A stretch of 36,119 nt of DNA from Oscillospiraceae bacterium (GTDB taxonomy: Bacteria; Bacillota; Clostridia; Oscillospirales; Oscillospiraceae): positions 2,244-38,362 of the forward strand of contig WQTE01000014.1 in the NCBI GenBank assembly GCA_009786445.1. Reading direction: 5' to 3'. Under the pieces are notes generated by a model, which was not told the DNA's origin, made no database searches, and worked only from the letters and a program-made list of their open reading frames with translations. The position numbers were made by a program, and so were the translations under genes. Positions within the stretch are counted from its first letter, which is position 1. Each line of letters opens with the position of its first letter. This document shows positions 1-6,341 of the stretch, one piece after another.

Positions 1-74
1 CCCTTTAATACAAGAGGTTTTCGGCGAGAGCTATTTTTCCACTCCAAAAGCTTTTTATAGGTTTTCCTGTACAT
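1..74 (-). CDS. N-terminus of an ATP-binding protein, AAA/DUF4143-type (partial, runs off window start)
   Basis: Minus-strand ATG at 74 behind GGAGG (GCGTTCGGAGGTATTGCGCATG); translates MYRKTYKKLLEWKNSSRRKPLVLKG, typical of the segment before the Walker A motif in DUF4143 AAA ATPases. Missing from the ORF track because truncated. Confidence 0.75.
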   Translation of the reverse strand, partial: MYRKTYKKLLEWKNSSRRKPLVLK

Positions 75-219
75 GCGCAATACCTCCGAACGCAAAATTT
101 CTTCTCCCAACGCAGTATACCACGTTTTTAAGAAAAAATCGAGCCATAAATCTGCGTTTTTAAGAAAAATTGCGGAAGAATAACTGCACTTTTGTAGCAG
201 TTGTCCGTGAAACTAATAC

Positions 220-248
220 TTGATGTTGGTATGCTCCGTTGATATAAT
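220..248 (+). promoter_or_regulatory. Sigma-A type promoter for nadE (TTGATG-17 bp-TATAAT)
   Basis: -35 TTGATG at 220-225, -10 TATAAT at 243-248, 17-bp spacer. Confidence 0.6.
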
Positions 249-266
249 GGAGTTTGAGTTGTAATT

Positions 267-1013
267 TTGGAGGTGGGTTTTATTTTTGATGCGGTTTTCG
301 TAAAAAGTCAAATTATTAAGTGGATTAGCGAGTATTTTAAGGATAACGCTACTTCTGATACCAAGGCTGTCATAGGCATCAGCGGTGGCAAGGATAGTGC
401 TGCTGTTGCTGCTTTGTGCGTTTCTGCTCTCGGCGTAAACAGGGTTATCGGTGTGCTCATGCCCAATGGTGAGCAGCCGGATATTGATGTTTCGTACGAC
501 CTCTGCAAAACGCTGGGTATCGAGTATGTGGAGGTAAATATCAGCGAGGCTGTTAAGGGGCTGTATGCGAGTTTGGCAAAAACAGGCATGGTGCTAAACG
601 ATGTTGCGACGTTTAACACTCCTGCAAGAATCCGCATGACTACCCTCTACGCCATTTCGGGCATAGTCGGGGGCAGAGTGGCAAACACCAGCAACCTCAG
701 CGAAGATTATGTAGGTTACGCTACCAAGTTCGGCGACAGCGCAGGCGACTTCGCTCCACTCATGGACTTGACAGTCTCCGAGGTAAAAGCCATCGGGCGG
801 GAACTGGGGCTTGCTTCCCGCTTTGTCGATAAGGTTCCACTGGACGGTCTGAGCGGAAAAACAGATGAGGATAATCTTGGGTTTACTTATGATGTTTTAG
901 ATAGATATATCCGCGAAGGAGTATGCGACGACAGTGCTGTGCGCGAGAAAATCGACAGGCTTCATGTTATGAACTTACACAAAGTCAAGCTTATCCCAGT
1001 ATTTCGGTTGTAA
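267..1013 (+). CDS. nadE: NH3-dependent NAD+ synthetase (start uncertain; SD position favours ATT at 282)
   Basis: VIGISGGKDSAAVAALC PP-loop, RMTTLYAISGIVGGRVANTSNLSEDYVGYATKFGDSAGDFAPL, DGLSGKTDEDNLGFTYDVLDRYI motifs of NadE. Confidence 0.92.
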   Translation: MEVGFIFDAVFVKSQIIKWISEYFKDNATSDTKAVIGISGGKDSAAVAALCVSALGVNRVIGVLMPNGEQPDIDVSYDLCKTLGIEYVEVNISEAVKGLYASLAKTGMVLNDVATFNTPARIRMTTLYAISGIVGGRVANTSNLSEDYVGYATKFGDSAGDFAPLMDLTVSEVKAIGRELGLASRFVDKVPLDGLSGKTDEDNLGFTYDVLDRYIREGVCDDSAVREKIDRLHVMNLHKVKLIPVFRL

Positions 1014-1029
1014 TTTTAATTTTCGTTTC

Positions 1030-1079
1030 GAGCATATGCGAGCATTCGGGAGCATTTCGGCGTATTTAAGAGCATGAGG
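1030..1079. repeat. 10-bp phased tandem repeat (GAGCATnnnn)
   Basis: GAGCAT begins at 1030, 1040, 1050 and 1070, with degenerate GCGTAT at 1060. Confidence 0.6.
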
Positions 1080-1110
1080 TGTGCAGCAACATGATTTTAA
1101 AAAATTACTG

Positions 1111-1139
1111 TTGACACTTTGGCGTACCTATGTTATCTT
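1111..1139 (+). promoter_or_regulatory. Sigma-A promoter for rplM-rpsI (TTGACA-17 bp-TATCTT)
   Basis: TTGACA 1111-1116, TATCTT 1134-1139, 17-bp spacer. Confidence 0.7.
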
Positions 1140-1177
1140 ACTATAGCACGTTTTTATTTATGAGAAGGAGTTTTGAA

Positions 1178-1627
1178 ATGTCAACTACACTTGCTAAGAA
1201 GGAGACCGTCAAGCGCAACTGGTACATCATAGATGCAGCAGGTACGCCGCTTGGCCGCACCGCTACCGAGGCTGCCAATATTTTGCGCGGTAAGCATAAG
1301 GTCGATTATACCCCCAACGTTGATTGCGGTGACTTTGTTATCGTTATCAACTGTGCCGATGCTGTGCTCACAGGCAATAAACTGGAGCAGAAGTATTATC
1401 GCCGTCACAGCGGCTGGGTCGGCGGACTCAAAGAGACTAAATATAAGAAACTCATGGAAGTTCGTCCGGAGTTTGCCATGATTCAGGCTGTCAAAGGCAT
1501 GATGTCGAAGAACACCCGTGACCGCGGCGCTATGAGGCGGCTGCGTGTTTTCAGAGGTTCCGAGCACATCCACGATGCGCAAAAGCCTACTGTATGGCAA
1601 GGAAAACTTGATGGAGGTACTAAATAA
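1178..1627 (+). CDS. rplM: 50S ribosomal protein L13
   Basis: [68 protein letters not shown]; internal ATG at 1178 follows GAGAAGGAG; the ORF-track start at 1130 lies within the promoter. Confidence 0.96.
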   Translation: MSTTLAKKETVKRNWYIIDAAGTPLGRTATEAANILRGKHKVDYTPNVDCGDFVIVINCADAVLTGNKLEQKYYRRHSGWVGGLKETKYKKLMEVRPEFAMIQAVKGMMSKNTRDRGAMRRLRVFRGSEHIHDAQKPTVWQGKLDGGTK

Positions 1628-2031
1628 TGTATACAAGTAAGAAACCGTATCTCTACGGTACAGGCAGAAGAAAGTCCTCCGTCGCCAGAGTTCACCTTTT
1701 CCCCGGCGGCACAGGCGCAGTCACCATCAATGGGCGTGACATTGACGAATATTTTGGTCTTGAAACTCTAAAATACATCGTCCGTCAGCCGCTTGCCAAG
1801 ACTGACACTGCAAGCAAGGTCGATATCGTTGCCACTGTCAAGGGCGGCGGTGTCACAGGTCAAGCAGGTGCAATCCGCCACGGCATAGCCCGTGCGCTGT
1901 TGCTGGTTGATGAAAACTTCCGCCCCGCGCTCAAGGAAGCAGGTTTCCTGACCCGCGACTCACGCATGAAAGAGCGCAAAAAGTACGGCCTAAAAGCAGC
2001 CCGCCGCGCTCCGCAATTCTCGAAGAGATAA
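1627..2031 (+). CDS. rpsI: 30S ribosomal protein S9
   Basis: [35 protein letters not shown] ... [25 protein letters not shown]-terminus; TAATG overlap with rplM. Confidence 0.97.
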   Translation: MYTSKKPYLYGTGRRKSSVARVHLFPGGTGAVTINGRDIDEYFGLETLKYIVRQPLAKTDTASKVDIVATVKGGGVTGQAGAIRHGIARALLLVDENFRPALKEAGFLTRDSRMKERKKYGLKAARRAPQFSKR

Positions 2032-2050
2032 TCACAACTATAATAGTAAG

Positions 2051-2172
2051 GGTCTGTTGCAAAATAAGCGGGCGGTCAATGACCGCCCCTACATATGCCT
2101 AATATTTGCATTTTTGATACGATATGTAGGGGTGCGCATTGCGTGTACGCATGATTTGCAACAGCCTCGCTT
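2051..2172. repeat. Nested inverted-repeat (MITE/REP-like palindromic) intergenic element
   Basis: Outer arms CTGTTGCAAAAT / ATTTGCAACAG, inner arms CCCCTACATATGC / GATATGTAGGGG, plus arm-internal palindrome GGGCGGTCAATGACCGCCC. Confidence 0.65.
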
Positions 2173-2213
2173 TTTTGTATTCACATAGGTGGGACGGGGG
2201 ACACCGTCCTGTT

Positions 2214-3887
2214 TTAGCGCATCAATTCTTCTACACCTTTTACAAGATTTTCTATACAGCCGCTTTCAAAGGGTGATTTTAAGCCTGCTTCGGCTACCAA
2301 GTCGCTGAAACGTCTTGTTCCTGCTTTTTTCATCAGGTCAATGTAGCTCTTCCATGCTGCATCTTTGTTTTCCTCCATCCAAATCTTGTATTGGATGGCG
2401 CATGTCTGTGCGAGGCAGTAGTCTATGTAATAGAACGGTCTTTCATAGATGTGTGATTGGCGTTGCCAGTGACCGCCTTTGCCGAAGAATGGGTCACCGT
2501 CGTAATCCAGATGCGGCTTGTATTCCTTTTCCAGTTTTTGCCATGCAGCTTTGCGCTCTGTGGGGGACAGGTCCGGGTTTTCGTAGATTATGTGCTGGAA
2601 TTCATCTACCATGCAACCGTAGGGTATGAACGCAAGCGATGCGGTTAATTGCATTTTTAGGAATTTATCGGTATCTTCCTTGAAGAACATCTCCATCCAG
2701 TCATCGGTGAAAAATTCCATTGACATTGAGTGAATCTCGGCTATGTCCATGGTATAGTTCATATTCTCTACGATTTCCATGTTTCTGGAGAGGTATGCCG
2801 ACAGAGCGTGACCACACTCGTGGGTTAATACGTCTACGTCCTCGCTCGTGCCGTTAAAGTTTGCAAATACAAATGGTGAGCCGTAGTTGGGCAGGAAGTG
2901 ACAGTAGCCGCCACCTGATTTACCCTCTCTTGCAAGCACGTCAAACAGCTCGTTTTTCTGCATATACTCAAAGAATTCTTTCGTTTCGGCAGATAGCTCG
3001 TCATACATCTTCTGCCCTGCCTTAAACATTTCCTCGGGAGTTCCCTTTGGCGTGGGATTTCCGCTCTGATAGTAGATGTCCTCATCAAAGAACTTTAATT
3101 TGTCAACATTTAAATCCTTGCCTCTTTGCTCATGAACCTTTGCCAAAAACGGCACGAGTGTTTTCTTCACTTGGTCACGGAAACGCTTGACAGTTGCGGC
3201 ATCGTAGCTGTTGCGCTTCATCCACACATATCCGAGTTCTACAAAGTCTTTATATCCCAGCTTTTTAGCCATTGAGTCTCGGAGCTTCACCATCTCGTCA
3301 AAAATATCATCGAGTTCTTTTTCGTTTTCCACAAAAAACTCTGTACGCTTAGAGTATGCGGCTTTGCGTGTGTCTCTGTTTGCAGAGAGCATGTATGCGC
3401 GAAGCTGTGAGAGATTGTTCTTTTTGCCGTCAAAATCAAGACTCGCCGATGCTATGAGTTTGTCATACTTGCTTGAAAGTGCATTTTCTTTTTGCATCTC
3501 TTCAATTATCTTCTCATCAAAGCCTTTAAGAGCGAGTTCTGCGTTTACAAACCAGAGCTCGCCGAGTTCTTCTGTGAGTTCTTTTCTGTGCGGCGAAGCC
3601 ACCATCTCCTTATAGAACTCTAGGCTATATTTTTGCATGATTGGTCCTGTTTGGTCAAAAAAATCGTTTTCTTTGTCGTAAAACTCATCTTTTATGTCCA
3701 GCGAGTGTCTAATATATGCCAAAGCGTTTAAGGTGTAGACATTCTTATACAGCACGGTAAACTCTTTGTGAAGTTCCCGCACTTCCTTTGCCGTTTTAGC
3801 ATTTTTGACCGCCTCTGCAAGTTTTGCGAGACTTCCTCCAAGTTCCTCAATGTTTGGTCTTTCGTATGGTATTTTTGAAAATATCAT
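2214..3887 (-). CDS. M3 family oligoendopeptidase (PepF-like)
   Basis: VDVLTHECGHALSAYLS zinc-protease HExxH-type variant (HECGH) and overall M3B layout, 557 aa. Confidence 0.88.
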   Translation of the reverse strand: MIFSKIPYERPNIEELGGSLAKLAEAVKNAKTAKEVRELHKEFTVLYKNVYTLNALAYIRHSLDIKDEFYDKENDFFDQTGPIMQKYSLEFYKEMVASPHRKELTEELGELWFVNAELALKGFDEKIIEEMQKENALSSKYDKLIASASLDFDGKKNNLSQLRAYMLSANRDTRKAAYSKRTEFFVENEKELDDIFDEMVKLRDSMAKKLGYKDFVELGYVWMKRNSYDAATVKRFRDQVKKTLVPFLAKVHEQRGKDLNVDKLKFFDEDIYYQSGNPTPKGTPEEMFKAGQKMYDELSAETKEFFEYMQKNELFDVLAREGKSGGGYCHFLPNYGSPFVFANFNGTSEDVDVLTHECGHALSAYLSRNMEIVENMNYTMDIAEIHSMSMEFFTDDWMEMFFKEDTDKFLKMQLTASLAFIPYGCMVDEFQHIIYENPDLSPTERKAAWQKLEKEYKPHLDYDGDPFFGKGGHWQRQSHIYERPFYYIDYCLAQTCAIQYKIWMEENKDAAWKSYIDLMKKAGTRRFSDLVAEAGLKSPFESGCIENLVKGVEELMR

Positions 3888-3901
3888 ATGCCCTCCTACT
3901 C

Positions 3902-4480
3902 CTAACCCATACCGGAAATTCTGACCCAGCTTTCGGTTTCCTGATCACCAATCGTAACTACCACTCTGGCTGAGCCGTTAGTTCTTGGAGTTACCGTGGC
4001 ACCTAAACCATCTTCGCGTTGGGTAACTGTAAATATGTTTTCATTTGTGGACGTCCACTCAATTTCGACATCATCATAGAAGTCGTCGAGATTTACCCTG
4101 AGCCCAAGCGGCAAGTCGCTGTCGTACGGCCATGTCATGTCCGCATTCGGCACTCCGGCATACGTGATTGCCAAAGCTCCGACTTGATTGCCAGCAGTTG
4201 CCTGTTCTTCTGCTTGTGCTTGTTCTTGTTCCTGCGCTTCAAGCATTGCCAGTATTGCATTTAGTTCTCTTTGTGCGTTTGTCTGAAGGGTTTGTATTCT
4301 CTCATTTTCGGTGCGCAGATCCGAAATAGTTTCCACCAACGCGGCGTTCTCAGCTTCAAGTGTGTAGATACGTTCTTGTAAGGGTACTGTTTCGTCGGCA
4401 CACGCCGTCAATGTGATTATCATAAACAACATCACAGCACACACCAATACAACATAAATTCGTTTTTTCATATCACTCAT
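3902..4480 (-). CDS. Predicted lipoprotein with coiled coil and C-terminal Ig-like (BIG2-type) segment
   Basis: Signal peptide with lipobox (LTAC), heptad-like ERIYTLEAENAALVETISDLRTENERIQ, C-terminal WTSTNENIFTVTQREDGLGATVTPRTNGSARVVVT. Confidence 0.75.
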   Translation of the reverse strand: MSDMKKRIYVVLVCAVMLFMIITLTACADETVPLQERIYTLEAENAALVETISDLRTENERIQTLQTNAQRELNAILAMLEAQEQEQAQAEEQATAGNQVGALAITYAGVPNADMTWPYDSDLPLGLRVNLDDFYDDVEIEWTSTNENIFTVTQREDGLGATVTPRTNGSARVVVTIGDQETESWVRISGMG

Positions 4481-4572
4481 AATTCTCCATAATTAAATAA
4501 AATTATGTCTCGCCACACTTATTATATCACAAGTTCGGCAATAATTACAACAGTAAATTATTTTCGCTGCGC

Positions 4573-5985
4573 TTACAGCATATTTCCTACAAAAACACTC
4601 ACACAGACAAAATAAATTACGAGTGCTACTATATCCTTCAGCGATGTTATAATCGGAGCACTTCCCGCAGCTTGATCTACGTTACATTTAATGAGAACAA
4701 ACGGCACAAGAAACCCCAGCAGGGATGCTACAGTCATGGTAATAACCATCGCCAAAGCAACAGCCAAACCAAGCATCGGTATACCCAAAAACACTGAAGC
4801 TACGACACCCGAGATTGTGCCAATCAGCGCACCGATGCTAAAGCCTATGCCAATTTCTTTAATGAAATGCTTAACAAAATTCTTTAGCTGAATATGCCCT
4901 AATACGACTCCACGTGTAAAAACCGTTGAAGATTGTGTGCCGACATTTCCACCCATGCCCATGATGAGTGGTATGAAAATTGCCACTGCCGCTATTGACT
5001 CCAATGTATTTTCAAATCCGTCTATAATAAGCCCGGACAACATACCGAGTACCATAGTTGCAAGCAAAAACGGCAGGCGAACTTTCCAAATTTTCCAGAG
5101 CCCTCCATTAATCAAAACATCGCTTCTGTCCGATTCGTTACCCGTGACATCTGCAAGACCCGCCTGGTCAAAGATGTCCTCCGTTGTCTCATCTTCCAAG
5201 ATATCAACAGCATCGTCGATTGTCACGATACCCACCAGACGACCTTCTTTGTCTACAACGGGAATTGCGAGCAAGTCGAGTTCTTGCAATGTGCGGGCTA
5301 CTTCCTCCTGGTCGGTATCGGTGCTTACGCTTATTGCATTTTTTGACATTATCTCGCCTATGGGTGTATTGCCGTCGGTTTTTCCGATGGTATCTCCCGA
5401 TACTCCTCTCGCTATGAGCAGCCCTTTGAGGGTCAACACGCCTTCGAGTTTCTTTTTATCGTCCGTAACAAACAGGGTGTATACTGTTTCCTTATCCTCT
5501 GCCTGTGCACTTACCCGTTCTAAGGCTTGCTCAACTGTCATGTTGCGCCGCAGCGAGATATACTCCGTGGTCATTATGCGCCCGGCTGTCTCGGGCTCAT
5601 ATCCCATGATAATACTGGTCGATGCACGTTCTTCGGGTGATAGTGACACGAGTAGTCTTTTTGCTACACTTGCCGGCAGTTCGTCAAGCAGCCTGACCCT
5701 GTCGTCCGGCGACATCTCGTTGATCATTTCTATTGTATGTTCTTTTGAAAATGAACTCAGCAGGTTACGCTGAACGTCGGTGTCAAGTTCTTCAAAGATA
5801 GATAGTGCTTCATCTTTTTTAAGCATTCTGAACACTATAACCTGGTCGTCATCCGACAGGTCATAAAACACTTGCAATATCTCCATTTCCTCGGCTTCTG
5901 AGAGTAATTTTTTCAAAGCCGTCATGTTTTTTTCTTCAATCAGGCTGAGTATTTTTTCCATTAATTCACTGATTATTTCTGCCAT
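4573..5985 (-). CDS. mgtE: Magnesium transporter MgtE
   Basis: N-domain, two CBS domains, C-terminal TM domain with MGMGGNVGTQSSTVFTRGVVLG; SD GGGGGG before ATG. Confidence 0.95.
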   Translation of the reverse strand: MAEIISELMEKILSLIEEKNMTALKKLLSEAEEMEILQVFYDLSDDDQVIVFRMLKKDEALSIFEELDTDVQRNLLSSFSKEHTIEMINEMSPDDRVRLLDELPASVAKRLLVSLSPEERASTSIIMGYEPETAGRIMTTEYISLRRNMTVEQALERVSAQAEDKETVYTLFVTDDKKKLEGVLTLKGLLIARGVSGDTIGKTDGNTPIGEIMSKNAISVSTDTDQEEVARTLQELDLLAIPVVDKEGRLVGIVTIDDAVDILEDETTEDIFDQAGLADVTGNESDRSDVLINGGLWKIWKVRLPFLLATMVLGMLSGLIIDGFENTLESIAAVAIFIPLIMGMGGNVGTQSSTVFTRGVVLGHIQLKNFVKHFIKEIGIGFSIGALIGTISGVVASVFLGIPMLGLAVALAMVITMTVASLLGFLVPFVLIKCNVDQAAGSAPIITSLKDIVALVIYFVCVSVFVGNML

Positions 5986-6059
5986 TTTATTCCCCCCTTT
6001 TTTGTTTCCTGATATATTTTAGCATATAGTAGGCGGTTTACGGATTGCGCAGGGCAACG

Positions 6060-6093
6060 AAAAACCATCGCTTGATGATTTCTCAAACGATGG
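6060..6093 (-). terminator. Intrinsic terminator/attenuator in the mgtE leader
   Basis: Minus strand CCATCGTTTGA-GAAATCA-TCAAGCGATGG-TTTTT: 11-bp stem with one G-U wobble, 7-nt loop, five Ts. Confidence 0.8.
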
Positions 6094-6199
6094 CTTATAT
6101 ATCAACGAGCATACCCGTTCTATCACGGGCAATCTAACACAGCGAGCGCATGGACACAGCTCCGCCATAGTCTTGTGCTTTGATTATATACAAGCCATC
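6089..6199 (-). promoter_or_regulatory. Putative antiterminator pairing in the mgtE leader
   Basis: Minus-strand GATGGCTTGTATAT (6199-6186) pairs with ATATATAAGCCATC (6102-6089): 14 continuous pairs with one G-U; the second arm contains the terminator 5' arm CCATC. Confidence 0.7.
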
Positions 6200-6229
6200 A
6201 TTACTACTTCGACTTCCGCCGGCGTCCAT
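6134..6229 (-). CDS. Putative 31-aa leader peptide upstream of mgtE
   Basis: MDAGGSRSSNDGLYIIKAQDYGGAVSMRSLC; ATG at 6229 behind AAGGGGGTGAGAAC, a strong SD with normal spacing; followed by the attenuator. Too short for the ORF track. Confidence 0.6.
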   Translation of the reverse strand: MDAGGSRSSNDGLYIIKAQDYGGAVSMRSLC

Positions 6230-6270
6230 GTTCTCACCCCCTTGAGCTTTCAATTTTTATGTCCTTATAG

Positions 6271-6299
6271 ACTATAGCACAGATATGTGGACAAATCAA
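6271..6299 (-). promoter_or_regulatory. Sigma-A type promoter for mgtE leader (TTGATT-17 bp-TATAGT)
   Basis: Minus strand TTGATT (6299-6294), TATAGT (6276-6271), 17-bp spacer. Confidence 0.6.
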
Positions 6300-6341
6300 C
6301 CCCTTGCAACCGATTGTTAGCACTTCATTCAAATGCTGTAC

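Noticed and set aside
1140-1177. Ribosomal L13 leader RNA
   Set aside because: Only about 30 nt between predicted TSS and the rplM start, with no hairpin resembling the known leader.
4937-5773. 278-aa plus-strand ORF opposite mgtE
   Set aside because: Antisense shadow of a clearly conserved gene; low-complexity Ser/Pro-rich translation with no family resemblance.
5986-6300. M-box (ykoK) Mg2+ riboswitch before mgtE
   Set aside because: Expected from gene context, but the conserved M-box core strings could not be found; reported instead as an unassigned attenuator.
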